The position numbers and the translations under genes are program-made. The notes under the pieces were generated by a model. The model did no database searches. It was not told the DNA's origin and was given only the letters and a program-made list of their open reading frames with translations. Below are positions 26,663 to 35,960 of a stretch of DNA of 64,000 nt, one piece after another (within the stretch, counting starts at the first letter, position 1; each line of letters starts with the position of its first letter). The DNA is from an uncultured Arachnia sp. Its GTDB lineage: Bacteria > Actinomycetota > Actinomycetes > Propionibacteriales > Propionibacteriaceae. The stretch lies in contig CANLSH010000008.1 of assembly GCA_947493705.1 (NCBI GenBank), forward strand, positions 1-64,000, in the 5' to 3' direction.

Positions 26663-27424
26663 ATGAGCATCTACGAGAAGTATCACGATGGACGCAGGGC
26701 ACTGGTGACCGGTGCGGCATCCGGCATCGGACGCGCCACGGCAGTCAAATTCGCCGAGGCGGGCGCACACGTCGTCGCCGTCGACATGAACGCCGAGGGG
26801 CTGGAATCGCTCGCGGCAGCGCTCCCGGGTATCGAGCCGATGGTCTGTGACCTGTCGAATACTGAGGCCATCGGTGATCTGCCCACCGACATCGACATCC
26901 TGGTCAACGTCGCTGGCATCCAGACCGTCAGCCCCATCCAGGACTTCCCCGTCGAGCGGTTCGAACTGATCATGCGCGTCATGCTGCATGCACCGTGGTA
27001 CCTGATCCGCCAGAGCGTGTCGCACATGTATGCCAAGAACTGGGGACGGATCGTGAACATCTCCTCGGCGCACGGGCTCAGGGCGTCGGAATTCAAGTCG
27101 GCATACGTGACTGCCAAGCATGGTTTGGAAGGGCTGTCCAAGGTGGTCGCTCTCGAAGGGGCCCCGCACGGCGTCACCAGCACCACCGTCAATCCCGCCT
27201 ATGTCAGGACGCCGATGGTGGAGAAGCAGATCGCTGAGCAGGCAAGGACTCACGACATGGCCGAGGACGAGGTGATCGCCAAGATCATGCTCGCCCGCGC
27301 CCACGTCAAGCGACTGATCGAGCCTGACGAAGTCGCCGAACTGGCGCTGTTCCTGACCGGCCCCGCCTCGGCGTCCATGAGCGGGTGTTCCTACCCGATC
27401 GATGGCGCCTGGACGTCATACTGA
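26663..27424 (+). CDS. 3-hydroxybutyrate dehydrogenase
   Basis: 253-aa short-chain dehydrogenase: cofactor motif 'TGAASGIGRATAVKFAEAGA', LVNVAGIQ, the catalytic Ser in NISSAHG and the YVTAK motif (Tyr-x-x-x-Lys). 'IQTVSPIQDFPVERF' and 'AYVRTPMVEKQIAEQAR' match the 3-hydroxybutyrate dehydrogenase branch. It oxidises D-3-hydroxybutyrate to acetoacetate with NAD+. The start is at 26663 with AAAGGAAC upstream. The gene lies between the permease and the thiolase, which supports the substrate call. Confidence 0.9.
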   Translation: MSIYEKYHDGRRALVTGAASGIGRATAVKFAEAGAHVVAVDMNAEGLESLAAALPGIEPMVCDLSNTEAIGDLPTDIDILVNVAGIQTVSPIQDFPVERFELIMRVMLHAPWYLIRQSVSHMYAKNWGRIVNISSAHGLRASEFKSAYVTAKHGLEGLSKVVALEGAPHGVTSTTVNPAYVRTPMVEKQIAEQARTHDMAEDEVIAKIMLARAHVKRLIEPDEVAELALFLTGPASASMSGCSYPIDGAWTSY

Positions 27425-27439
27425 AAAAGGAGAGAGTCA

Positions 27440-28627
27440 ATGAAAAAAACTGAAGATCCCATCGTCGTACTGGGCTATGCACGGACCCCGGTGGGCACAT
27501 TCGGGAAGTCCCTGGCGGGTGTGCCCGCTCATGTGCTCGGCGCGACAGCTGCGAAGGCGGCGCTGGAGCGCTCGGGTCTCACACCGGAGGATCCGCAGGA
27601 GTGGATCGTCGGCTGCGTGGGGTCCACCGGTCACGACGCCTACATCTCGCGGCGTGTGTCGATCGAGGCGGGCGCGCCCGTCGAGTCGACCGCCATGTCC
27701 GTCAATCGGCTGTGTGGCTCATCCATGCAGGCGGTTGGTCTCGCGGCGATGGAACTCATGGTCGGCGAGGCGGACATCGTGGTGGCCGCAGGCACCGAGA
27801 ACATGTCCGCGCAGCCCTTCATGGATTTCTCGGCTCGCGCCGGCGTTACACTCGGAAACCGCACCCTCCTTGACGGCACATACTCGATGGTCACCGACCC
27901 GTTCAGCCTCGACCCCATGGGGATCACCGCCGAGAACGTCGCCGAGCGCCACGGCGTCTCCCGTCAGGAGCAGGACGAGTTCGCCCTCGAATCCCAACGG
28001 CGTGCCCAGGAGGCGCTGGCATCCGGTGCCGTGGACGCGGAGATCACGCCCGTGACCATCACGTCGCGTCGCGGTGACACAGTCGTCAGCACCGATGAGC
28101 ACCCGCGATCCGGTCTCACCCTCGAGAAGCTGGCTGCGATGCGTCCGGTCTTCAGGCGCGACGGCACGGTCACCGCAGGCAATGCCTCCGGCATCAATGA
28201 CGGCGCCTGCGCCATCATCCTCACCCGAGCCTCCGTTGCATCCGAGCGGGGTCTGAAGCCCCTCGCAGAGCTGGTGGACTTCACGAAGGTCGGCATCGCT
28301 CCGGAGATCATGGGATATGCGCCGAAGCCTGCGATGGAGAACATCCTCGCGCGCAATGGGTTGTCGGTCTCGGACATCGGCTGGGTCGAGCTGAATGAAG
28401 CCTTCGCGGCCCAGGCTGTGCCCGTCATCCGTGACCTCGGCCTGGACCCAGACCGGGTCAACCCTCTCGGCGGTGCGATCGCCTGGGGCCATCCGATCGG
28501 TGCCACCGGCGCCATCATCACGGCCCGAACCATCGAGAACATTCGCCGAAACGATCACGAATGGGGCCTTGCCTCGATGTGTATCGGTGGTGGCCAAGGA
28601 GTCGCGACGCTCTGGCGCGCGCTGTAG
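27440..28627 (+). CDS. Acetyl-CoA acetyltransferase (thiolase)
   Basis: 395 aa. Thiolase family, with the nucleophile Cys in 'NRLCGSSMQAVGLAAMELM', the 'NASGINDGA' segment, the active-site His in 'GGAIAWGHPIGATGA' and the final Cys in 'CIGGGQGVATLW'. It splits acetoacetyl-CoA into two acetyl-CoA, the last step of the operon. The gene starts 15 bases after the dehydrogenase with AAAGGAGAG upstream. A strong hairpin follows the stop. Confidence 0.95.
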   Translation: MKKTEDPIVVLGYARTPVGTFGKSLAGVPAHVLGATAAKAALERSGLTPEDPQEWIVGCVGSTGHDAYISRRVSIEAGAPVESTAMSVNRLCGSSMQAVGLAAMELMVGEADIVVAAGTENMSAQPFMDFSARAGVTLGNRTLLDGTYSMVTDPFSLDPMGITAENVAERHGVSRQEQDEFALESQRRAQEALASGAVDAEITPVTITSRRGDTVVSTDEHPRSGLTLEKLAAMRPVFRRDGTVTAGNASGINDGACAIILTRASVASERGLKPLAELVDFTKVGIAPEIMGYAPKPAMENILARNGLSVSDIGWVELNEAFAAQAVPVIRDLGLDPDRVNPLGGAIAWGHPIGATGAIITARTIENIRRNDHEWGLASMCIGGGQGVATLWRAL

Positions 28628-28636
28628 TCAGTTGTT

Positions 28637-28675
28637 GGCCCGGTGGTCCGCACTCTGGTTGCGGACCACCGGGCC
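28637..28675. terminator. Perfect hairpin after the thiolase gene
   Basis: GGCCCGGTGGTCCGCA (28637-28652) pairs perfectly over 16 bases with 28660-28675 around a 7-base loop. It begins ten bases after the thiolase stop and closes the operon. There is no clear T run, but such GC-rich hairpins are common terminators in actinomycetes. Confidence 0.75.
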
Positions 28676-28814
28676 GATTCTGCGTCTGTCAACACATTTC
28701 GTAGTGGCGTGATGGCAACGCTCGAACAACGCAACCACTCGCGAAGCTTCCTGAGGAAGGACGAAGAATAGCTGGTCTCTGCGGAAGCCAACTTGGCCGC
28801 TGATCCTGTTCCCA

Positions 28815-30245
28815 TCAGTCATTCGCGTGTGCCTCCAGGAACTCATACATCTCGCGGTCGTCCACTCCCGGGTAGGTGCCGTGGGGCAGGGGGGCGAACA
28901 GGTGGCTGCGCACTCTCGGCGACGCCCACGCCTGCCCCACCCAACGCTCTGTGAGCCCGTCCTCGGGTCGGCGGCAACAGCGGGCATCGGGGCAGGTCGA
29001 GACCTCCCGCGCCTGCGACTCACGCCCCCGGAACCATTTGGACTGGGCGTAGGGAAAGCCGAGTGTGATGGAGAACTCCGAAGCCGCGCCGGTTCCGGTT
29101 TGCGTCGCCTCGAAGTAGGTGCCGGCTGGCGTGTCGGTGTACTGGTAGTGCTCGGTGGTCCGGGTGGTGCGGGCAAATGCCCGCCGCGCGCTCCAATGGC
29201 GGCAGACCACCTCCCCTTCCGTGGAGCCGGTGGCATCCTGCGGTAGCGGCAGACCGTCGTTCTCATAGGCGCCGACGACCGTGCCGTCGCCGTTGACGCG
29301 GAGGTAGTGCAGGGTGATGCCCAGATGGTGGGTCGCGAGGTTAGTGAATCGTAGTGCTGCTGCTTCGTGGGTGACTCCGAAGGAGTCGCGGAAGTCCTCG
29401 ATTGCGATGTTGCGGTCCCTCTTCGCCCGCTCCAAAAAACTTACGGAGGCTGTCTGCGGCATCAGGCATGCTGCTGCAAAGTAACTGGCTTCCAGTCTTT
29501 GTCGCAGAAAATCGGCATAGTCGACGGGGGCTGCGTAGTCGAAGATGCTGCGGGCCACGGCCTGCAACGCGAGTGAACGCAGCCCGTGTCCACCGGGGAT
29601 TGAGGCCGGTGGGATGTAAATGCGGCCGTGCTCCAGGTCCACCACTGCGCGTGCTGAGCTTGGGAGGTCGTCGGTGTGGACGATGCTCAACCCCACCCGC
29701 TCGGCCATCTCCGCGACGGTTCGGTGCGTCAGAGCTCCCGAGGTGTGTCCGACGGCCGTGGTCGCCTGCTCCGCGATCAGTTCAATCTCGGGAAGATAGT
29801 TGTTGCGCTCGCGCATGCGAAGGCGTTGCTGGGTGTTGGCTCGCCTGGCCTGTTCCGGCGTGGCGATCGACAGACGGGCACGTCGGTCGAGCTCGCGGTG
29901 CAGCCCCACGATTGTCTTCAGGGTCGTGTCCGACATGGCGCGGGTGGGACGCAGGACGGGCAGCCCGAGCTCCCGGTAAGCGGGCGAGGCCTGGGCCTTC
30001 TCCATCTCGATCTCCAGCGCGGCACGGGGGGAAGGCGCCTCGGCCGCCAGCAGGTCTGATGCCGACACGTCGAGTGCTGACGCGATCGCCTCGAGCAGCG
30101 ACAGACGGGGCTCGCGGTGACCGTTCTCCACCATGGACAGCTGGCTCGGAGCTGTTCCCGTGAAGTCTCCCAGTTGTTCAAGTGTCAGGCCCGCCGCGAC
30201 GCGGAAGTGCCGGATGCGCCGACCAAGGGTGGAGATATCTGCCAT
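28815..30245 (-). CDS. RamB-like short-chain fatty acyl transcriptional regulator
   Basis: 476 aa. The N-terminus is an XRE helix-turn-helix ('LGRRIRHFRVAAGLTLEQLG', SQLSMVENGHREPRLSLL). The middle has an IrrE/ImmA-like region ('AVVDLEHGRIYIPPASIPGG') and the C-terminal part is the DUF2083-type domain with several cysteines (STCPDARCC). This order is that of RamB/ScfR regulators that control acetate and fatty-acid metabolism in actinobacteria. The ATG at 30245 gives the family start; an upstream extension in frame is not conserved-looking. The gene is divergent from pckG with a 128-bp shared promoter region, so it may regulate the start of gluconeogenesis. Confidence 0.87.
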   Translation of the reverse strand: MADISTLGRRIRHFRVAAGLTLEQLGDFTGTAPSQLSMVENGHREPRLSLLEAIASALDVSASDLLAAEAPSPRAALEIEMEKAQASPAYRELGLPVLRPTRAMSDTTLKTIVGLHRELDRRARLSIATPEQARRANTQQRLRMRERNNYLPEIELIAEQATTAVGHTSGALTHRTVAEMAERVGLSIVHTDDLPSSARAVVDLEHGRIYIPPASIPGGHGLRSLALQAVARSIFDYAAPVDYADFLRQRLEASYFAAACLMPQTASVSFLERAKRDRNIAIEDFRDSFGVTHEAAALRFTNLATHHLGITLHYLRVNGDGTVVGAYENDGLPLPQDATGSTEGEVVCRHWSARRAFARTTRTTEHYQYTDTPAGTYFEATQTGTGAASEFSITLGFPYAQSKWFRGRESQAREVSTCPDARCCRRPEDGLTERWVGQAWASPRVRSHLFAPLPHGTYPGVDDREMYEFLEAHAND

Positions 30246-30373
30246 GAAATTCACGATACATGAAGAAACGGCAATCTTCACAGCAATCTCAGTACCGTTT
30301 CGCCCCAAACTCCTGCCTATTGTGAAGCCAAGGCCATATCAACGCAGATTGCACCTCACAGCTGGGAGAACTG

Positions 30374-32191
30374 TTGACCGCCACCCTCACCCACACACAC
30401 CACGCACCCTCCAACGCTGACGACAGCGTTGTCGCCTGGGTGGAGACGATCGCTGAGCTGACTCAACCGGAGAAGATCGTGTGGTGCGATGGATCCGAAC
30501 AGGAGCGTCAGCGCATGCTCGATGACTCAGTCGAAGCGGGCACGCTCATCAGGCTCAATCCCGCCAAGCGACCCAACAGCTACCTCGCCCGTTCCCACCC
30601 GAGCGACGTGGCACGGGTCGAATCGCGCACCTTCATCTGCTCCGAGAGTGAGGACGACGCTGGTCCCACCAACAACTGGGCACCGCCCGCAGAGATGCGT
30701 GCAACGCTGGACGGTTTGCTCGAAGGAGCCATGCGTGGCCGCACCATGTACGTGGTGCCATTCTCCATGGGGCCCGTGGGCAGCCCGTTGGCACGTCTGG
30801 GCGTTCAGGTCACGGATTCGCCCTACGTGGTGATCAGCACCGGCACCATGACGCGGATGGGGGCCGACGCACTGGCGCAGATCGGCCCGGACACCGAGTG
30901 GGTGCCGGCCGTTCACTCGGTCGGCGCCCCCCTGCAGCCGGGAGAGGAGGACGTCGCCTGGCCGTGCAACGACACCAAGTACATCGTGCACTACCCGGAG
31001 AGCCGCGAGATCTGGTCGTACGGTTCTGCCTACGGCGGCAACGCCATCCTCGCCAAGAAGGCGTTCGCGCTTCGCATTGCCTCCATGATCGGCGAGGAGG
31101 AGGGCTGGCTGGCCGCGCACATGCTGTTGGTGAAGGTGACGAACCCGCGCGGTCGCTCCTTCCACGTCGCCGCCGGATTCCCCAGCGCCTGCGGCAAAAC
31201 CAACTTCGCGATGCTCCGGCCCTCACTGCCCGGCTGGAAGGTCGAAACCATTGGGGATGACATCGCCTGGATGGCTCCGGGTCCGGACGGCCGCCTGCGC
31301 GCCATCAATCCGGAGGCCGGCTTCTTCGGCGTCGCCCCCGGAACGGGCTACTCCACCAACCCCACCGCCGTCGAAATGCTTGCTTCCAACACCATCTTCA
31401 CCAACGTTGCCCTCACAGACGATGGTGATGTCTGGTGGGAGGGGTTGACAGGTGAGCCTCCCGCGCACCTGACCGATTGGCAGGGCCGTGACTGGACGCC
31501 CGATTCCGAGAGCCCGGCGGCTCACCCCAACGCGCGTTTCACCGTCGCCGCCGACCAGTGCCACGCCATCGCGGACACCTGGGATGATCCGGCCGGGGTG
31601 CCGATCGACGCCATCATTTTCGGCGGCCGTCGAGCCACCAACGTGCCGCTCGTGGCGCAGGCCCGCGACTGGGAGCACGGCGTCTACATGGGTGCCACTC
31701 TCGCCTCCGAACGCACCGCCGCTGCCGAGGGGACGCTGGGTGAGCTCCGCCGAGACCCGTTCGCGATGCTGCCGTTCTCCGGAACGCACATGGCTGATCA
31801 CTGGCAGCACTGGCTGAACGTCGGTGAGCAACTCAATCAGTCCGCGGGCGCTCCCCAGATCTTCCAGGTGAACTGGTTCCGCCGCGGTGAGGATGGTCGC
31901 TTCCTGTGGCCCGGATTCTCCGAGAACTCGCGGGTGCTCGCATGGATCACGGAACGCGTCGAGGGGCGCGTCGACGCGGAGGACTCCACGTTCGGCCTGG
32001 TGCCGAAAGACGATTCCATCGACTGGGCAGCTGCAGGTGTGAGCCCTGAGGACTGGGAAGCCCTGTTTGAGATCGACTCCGCGGCCGTCGGCGCAGAAGC
32101 CGAGGACGCCGACGACTTCCTGGAGAGCATGGGTCCCAAGGTGCCTGCTGCCGTGGTTCGGCAGCACTCTGAGTTCCGCTCCCGGCTCTGA
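30374..32191 (+). CDS. pckG: Phosphoenolpyruvate carboxykinase (GTP)
   Basis: 605 aa, usual length for the GTP-dependent enzyme. Key parts: '[20 protein letters not shown]', [10 protein letters not shown], '[20 protein letters not shown]', the P-loop '[16 protein letters not shown]' with the hyper-reactive Cys, and [13 protein letters not shown]. It converts oxaloacetate to PEP and feeds gluconeogenesis, fitting growth on ketone-body acids from the operon upstream. The start is a TTG at 30374 behind a GGGAGA site; the Met further in would remove conserved sequence. Confidence 0.96.
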   Translation: MTATLTHTHHAPSNADDSVVAWVETIAELTQPEKIVWCDGSEQERQRMLDDSVEAGTLIRLNPAKRPNSYLARSHPSDVARVESRTFICSESEDDAGPTNNWAPPAEMRATLDGLLEGAMRGRTMYVVPFSMGPVGSPLARLGVQVTDSPYVVISTGTMTRMGADALAQIGPDTEWVPAVHSVGAPLQPGEEDVAWPCNDTKYIVHYPESREIWSYGSAYGGNAILAKKAFALRIASMIGEEEGWLAAHMLLVKVTNPRGRSFHVAAGFPSACGKTNFAMLRPSLPGWKVETIGDDIAWMAPGPDGRLRAINPEAGFFGVAPGTGYSTNPTAVEMLASNTIFTNVALTDDGDVWWEGLTGEPPAHLTDWQGRDWTPDSESPAAHPNARFTVAADQCHAIADTWDDPAGVPIDAIIFGGRRATNVPLVAQARDWEHGVYMGATLASERTAAAEGTLGELRRDPFAMLPFSGTHMADHWQHWLNVGEQLNQSAGAPQIFQVNWFRRGEDGRFLWPGFSENSRVLAWITERVEGRVDAEDSTFGLVPKDDSIDWAAAGVSPEDWEALFEIDSAAVGAEAEDADDFLESMGPKVPAAVVRQHSEFRSRL

Positions 32192-32220
32192 CGCGGAACA
32201 TCTGCGGGCCCGGGGGCAGC

Positions 32221-32248
32221 GCGGTCACCGCCGTAGGACGGTGGCCGC
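32221..32248. terminator. Hairpin between convergent pckG and LTA-synthase-like gene
   Basis: GCGGTCACCG and CGGTGGCCGC form a 10-bp stem (one T-G pair) with an 8-base loop, 29 bases after the pckG stop. It lies between convergent genes and may stop transcription from both sides. Confidence 0.5.
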
Positions 32249-32329
32249 CTGACCGCCTGGCGCCGAGGCCGGGGCTGGCGCAACACTCTCGATCGTGTCC
32301 ACGACGCTCCGGCCTTCCAACTTGGCGTC

Positions 32330-34219
32330 TCAACGAGTGCGGAATGCTTCGTAGCTGTTCTCAGTGTCCACATACCAGCGCAGGGCGGTGTCACGCATCT
32401 CATCCAGCCATGCCCGGTCGGTGACCTCGACGAGGTCGTCGGTCTCGTGTGGGTCGAGTGACAGGTTGAACACTTCGTCGCGTCGGTCGTCGAAGTGATG
32501 GATCAGTTTCATGTCACCGTCCATGGTTGCGGTGCATTTGCCGCGGGCGTAGCAGGTGGTCACCACCGGAGCCTGCGATTCTCCGCTGATCAGGGAAGGG
32601 TTGTATTCGGTCTCGCTGCTCAGTGTGAATCCGAGAAGGTCGACGACGGTTGGGAGCACGGCGAGTTGATTGGCGGGACCATCGATGAGCTCACCCTGCC
32701 GAGCGGGGTCGTGGATGAGGAAGGGGATGCGGATGCCTTCTTCGTAGATGGTGTTGTCATGCTGGAAGACTCGGTGCTCACCGAAGCCTTCGCCATGATC
32801 GCCCACCAGGACGAAGATGGTGTTCTCGTAGAGACCCAGATCCTTGAACATGTCGATGACCTTGCCCACGAACTGGTCCTGATAGTGGATCCCGTTCAGG
32901 TAGTTGTTGAACCGGGTGTTGTCGACGAAATCAATGCGGGGATAGCCCGTGAGCGCGTAATCGTGGTGGCCGGTGACAGTCAACATCGAGAGCATGAACG
33001 GCTGATCGCCATTGTTTTCGAGCCACTTGCGCTGGGGTTCAAGCATGATCTCGTCTTCGTAACCGAAGTAGTTTGCACGATGGAAGCCGCGGGACTTCAT
33101 CTGATCGACGGACATGAAGTCGCGGAATCCGAGATTGCTGGCCGTGCCGCGTCGCCGCTCGAATCTCTCGGTGGCGGACTGGAAGAACGATGTGGCATAT
33201 CCCTGTTCCTCGAGCAGGGTGGGCAGACACTTTGCGGGAAGGCTGTCCGGCTCGGCCTCGGAGTTGGTGCTGTCCAGCGGCGGCGCGATACCGCAGTGGA
33301 TGGCGGTTAGTGCCTTGGAGGTGTGCGGCAGCACTGAGTAGCCGCGTTCCGGCCGGATGGATGTCTGTTTCAGTGCGTCGATCATCGGTGTCACGGGCTG
33401 CTTCACATCCTGCAGCGTCGTCGCTGAGCGTTGTGATTCCAGTGTGATGATGACCACATTGCGGAACTCACCACTGTGGTCGACGAGTCGTGTGGTCTCC
33501 GGCGTGGGAGTAACGGTTGCAGTTGCCGGTTCCTGAGGGTAGGCATTCGCCGCCCTCACAGGGGTGATCGCCAACTGCAGAGGCGGCGCAAGCGAGAACG
33601 CCGCCGATGCGGTGGGGGCGCTCCACCCCGAAGCGATCAACAACGCGATGAGCCCAACAGCACCGAAAGTTTCGACCCGCCCACCGGGGTGGCGCGTCAG
33701 GAGCGTCCTGGGGCGGCGTCCGAGGAGGCGGTTGACCAATGGCCCCAGGATCAGTGGCAGCACGGTGACCCCGATCACGACACCGATCAGCAATGCAACG
33801 ATTGTGGTGGTGATCTCTGACTCGATCAGGGCCTGCAGCTCGTCGCGTTGCTGTGCCGCGTCAGTGAGGGTGAGCCAGGACAAGGGATTTCCTGTGTGGA
33901 GCACGTATTCATGATTCAGTACGGCGAAGAGGCCCATGAAAAGGGTCGCCACATGAGCCGTGTAAAAGATGACCGTTCGCACTCTGCCGGCGGACAGGAG
34001 GCATCCAGTGGTCCACAACAGCACCCAAGCGCCGCCGAACGCAACATCCGATGACACCTTTGCACCAGCATCTGTCACGCCCGACGCCGGGAAGAATGCG
34101 TCAATCCTGATGAGCTTGAGCACCACTCCCAGCACGGTCATGGGGATGAGCAGCACTACCAGCCGGCCCCACAGATTCCGCGGAGAACGGATCGATTCGG
34201 CGGCTCGGGCAAAATTCAT
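32330..34219 (-). CDS. LTA-synthase-family membrane phosphotransferase
   Basis: 629 aa. The first ~200 residues hold about five membrane helices; the rest is an extracytoplasmic sulfatase-fold domain of LTA-synthase type: 'NVVIITLESQRS' with a metal-binding Glu, 'PHTSKALTAIHCG' with the likely catalytic Thr, 'LVGDHGEGFGEHRVFQHDNT' with metal ligands, and a C-terminal RRDEVFNLSLDPHETDD segment. Such proteins transfer glycerol-phosphate or similar groups to lipid or wall polymers. There is no formylglycine Cys signature, so it is not a true sulfatase. The gene stands alone, convergent to pckG. Confidence 0.82.
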   Translation of the reverse strand: MNFARAAESIRSPRNLWGRLVVLLIPMTVLGVVLKLIRIDAFFPASGVTDAGAKVSSDVAFGGAWVLLWTTGCLLSAGRVRTVIFYTAHVATLFMGLFAVLNHEYVLHTGNPLSWLTLTDAAQQRDELQALIESEITTTIVALLIGVVIGVTVLPLILGPLVNRLLGRRPRTLLTRHPGGRVETFGAVGLIALLIASGWSAPTASAAFSLAPPLQLAITPVRAANAYPQEPATATVTPTPETTRLVDHSGEFRNVVIITLESQRSATTLQDVKQPVTPMIDALKQTSIRPERGYSVLPHTSKALTAIHCGIAPPLDSTNSEAEPDSLPAKCLPTLLEEQGYATSFFQSATERFERRRGTASNLGFRDFMSVDQMKSRGFHRANYFGYEDEIMLEPQRKWLENNGDQPFMLSMLTVTGHHDYALTGYPRIDFVDNTRFNNYLNGIHYQDQFVGKVIDMFKDLGLYENTIFVLVGDHGEGFGEHRVFQHDNTIYEEGIRIPFLIHDPARQGELIDGPANQLAVLPTVVDLLGFTLSSETEYNPSLISGESQAPVVTTCYARGKCTATMDGDMKLIHHFDDRRDEVFNLSLDPHETDDLVEVTDRAWLDEMRDTALRWYVDTENSYEAFRTR

Positions 34220-34380
34220 GGCTAGCTCATGTTAGACGATCATGCACAACGGACTTGGTCGCAGCGCTGAGCGGGACGCCGTCGCCAGGGTCATGGCGGG
34301 ATGGTGACCGCGTGGCGGGGGAGCATTCGGGTAGCGCCGGGTGCCGTCGTCGGAGCGGAGCGGTGAGAGACTCGGAATAC

Positions 34381-34392
34381 ATTGTGCACAAT
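34381..34392. promoter_or_regulatory. Palindromic operator candidate before ohr
   Basis: ATTGTGCACAAT is a perfect 12-base palindrome 93 bases before the ohr start. A GTGCAAT half-site about ten bases later suggests a second, weaker contact. OhrR-type repressors of ohr genes bind AT-rich palindromes of this kind. No ohrR gene is seen beside it in this window. Confidence 0.45.
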
Positions 34393-34484
34393 TGAGTGAC
34401 GTGCAATACTTATGTCTGATCCACAATCGCTGATCTCTCCCGCACCCCAGCTCGGTGAGATCATCCTGACGAAAGGCACACCCC

Positions 34485-34907
34485 ATGGAACCGCTTTACA
34501 CCGCAGAATCGCTCGCGACCGGTGCTGGCCGTAACGGCCACGTAACAACGACGTCGGGAACGGTGGATCTTGATCTGGCGATCCCGAAGTCGATGGGCGG
34601 TTCCGGAGACGGCGCGAACCCCGAAGAACTCTTCGCAGCCGGCTACGCCGCATGCTTCCACTCCGCCCTGCAGATGGTTGCACGCCAGCAGAAGGTCGCG
34701 ATCTCCGACACCTCCGTCGGCGGCCTCGTGCACGTCCTTCCCCATGCCGACGGCGGATTCATACTTGCGGTCACACTGGAGGTCGTGATTCCTGACCTCG
34801 AGCACGAACAGGCACAGGCACTCGCGGATGCAGCACACCAGGTGTGCCCGTATTCCAACGCCACCCGCGGCAACATCGACGTCACCATCACGGTTTCTGA
34901 GGACTGA
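34485..34907 (+). CDS. ohr: Organic hydroperoxide resistance protein (Ohr/OsmC family)
   Basis: 140 aa. Typical Ohr layout: LYTAESLATGAGRNGHV, the Arg-containing first strands, 'ANPEELFAAGYAACFHSAL' with the first catalytic Cys, and 'AHQVCPYSNATRGN' with the second. The pair reduces organic peroxides using lipoylated partners. The ATG at 34485 follows an AAAGGCACACC stretch. A MITE copy starts eight bases after the stop. Confidence 0.95.
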   Translation: MEPLYTAESLATGAGRNGHVTTTSGTVDLDLAIPKSMGGSGDGANPEELFAAGYAACFHSALQMVARQQKVAISDTSVGGLVHVLPHADGGFILAVTLEVVIPDLEHEQAQALADAAHQVCPYSNATRGNIDVTITVSED

Positions 34908-34914
34908 GACCTGG

Positions 34915-35077
34915 GGAACCACTGATCAATCATGTCCTGGCCGCGGCGCACCGGATCGGGCGATCTGGCGCCCCTGCATCTGGATATGGACATCGAAGTA
35001 CACGCACCAGATGAAGTGACACCATCTCATCCCGCCCGGCCAAGTCCTCGCCGAGAACAGCCTTGACCAGCGCTTCC
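34915..35077 (+). repeat. MITE-like element, copy 1
   Basis: 163 bp beginning GGAACCACTGATCAAT directly after ohr and ending with a degraded version of the inverted terminal repeat (CTTGACCAGCGCTTCC). The inside matches copies at 50048-50208 and 62575-62723, which lie in the opposite orientation: a CATGTCCTGGC block, a CATCTGGATAT block, a CACCATCTCATCCCGCCCG block and a TCCTCGCCGAGAACAG block. It carries no full gene. A second partial end (TTGATCAGCGCTT) follows at once. Confidence 0.8.
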
Positions 35078-35118
35078 TTGATCAGCGCTTTCAAGGGGCG
35101 GTCAGCGTGCCGGGCCCG

Positions 35119-35173
35119 AAAAAAGCACTCGGCGCAGGTGAAGGAGCAAAAGCTCCTTCGCCTGCGCCGAGTG
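35119..35173 (-). terminator. Strong Rho-independent terminator
   Basis: A 22-bp stem (35126-35147 with 35152-35173, one G-T pair) around an AAAA loop; on the minus strand it is followed by six T (35124-35119). It ends transcription of the NAD(P)-binding gene at 35215-35862 and, from the other side, may stop reading from ohr. Confidence 0.88.
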
Positions 35174-35214
35174 ACACAAAAAGAACTGGCCAGGGACAGG
35201 ACCGCTACGTGGAC

Positions 35215-35862
35215 CTACTTGGCGGTGACGGCATCCTTGATGGGAGTTTCACCGTCGATGAACTCGATGGTGCGGCGCACCGTCGAATCATCCGCGAGGA
35301 CCGCTGCGATGACCTGCGCCACGTTCCCGCGGGACACGGAGCCGGACTCCGTGGGATCCACCTGGATGTTGCCGGTCCTCGGGTCGTCGCTCAGCATGCT
35401 CGGCCCGAGAATGGTCCATCCCAGGTCAGTGCCCTTGAGATGGGTGTCGGCCTCGGCCTTTGACTCGGCGTAGGGGTAGAACGCATCGTCCTCAGGCACG
35501 CCGTGGTCGGGTCCAGCACCGAGGTAGGAGACCATGACATAGCGTTCCACGCCAGCTGCCTTCGCGGCGTCCATGGTCTTGATGGCGGCGTCGCGGTCCA
35601 CTGCGTAGGTCCGCTCGGGGCTGCCGCCACCCGCACCTGCGGAGAAGACGACGGCGTCGTGGCCCTTGAAGACGTCCGCCAGTTCATCCTGCGATGCGGA
35701 CTCCAGATCAATGATGCTGGCGGTCGCGCCCACTTCTTCGATGTCGCTTTGTTGCTCGGGCTTCCGAATGAGCGAGGTGACCTGGTGCCCGTCGCCACTC
35801 AGGATTTCTGCGGCCTGCAGCGCGATTTTTCCGTGGCCTCCAACGATGGCAATGCGTGACAT
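35215..35862 (-). CDS. NAD(P)-binding oxidoreductase (atypical SDR, NmrA/YwnB-like)
   Basis: 215 aa. Rossmann start 'RIAIVGGHGKIALQAAEIL' with a GGHGKI loop instead of GxxGxxG, 'DAVVFSAGAGGGSPERTYAV', 'GVERYVMVSYLGAG' and 'YPYAESKAEADTHLKGTDLG', the usual pattern for sugar-epimerase-like proteins of the NmrA/SDR a5 type. It probably binds NADP(H); the substrate is unknown. The ATG at 35862 was chosen as the normal start. A strong terminator follows it. Confidence 0.85.
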   Translation of the reverse strand: MSRIAIVGGHGKIALQAAEILSGDGHQVTSLIRKPEQQSDIEEVGATASIIDLESASQDELADVFKGHDAVVFSAGAGGGSPERTYAVDRDAAIKTMDAAKAAGVERYVMVSYLGAGPDHGVPEDDAFYPYAESKAEADTHLKGTDLGWTILGPSMLSDDPRTGNIQVDPTESGSVSRGNVAQVIAAVLADDSTVRRTIEFIDGETPIKDAVTAK

Positions 35863-35960
35863 TGATATAACTCCTCGATCGACAGATATGTGCTTGAGCG
35901 CGTGAACGCCCATACCTCGTGACAACGCCCGAGGAGCCTCGAATATTCCGGTGGGCGGGC

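Noticed and set aside
32330..34219. Second true sulfatase
   Set aside because: The sulfatase fold is present, but the Cys/Ser-x-Pro-x-Arg formylglycine motif is missing and the N-terminus is membrane-spanning, so LTA-synthase type fits better.
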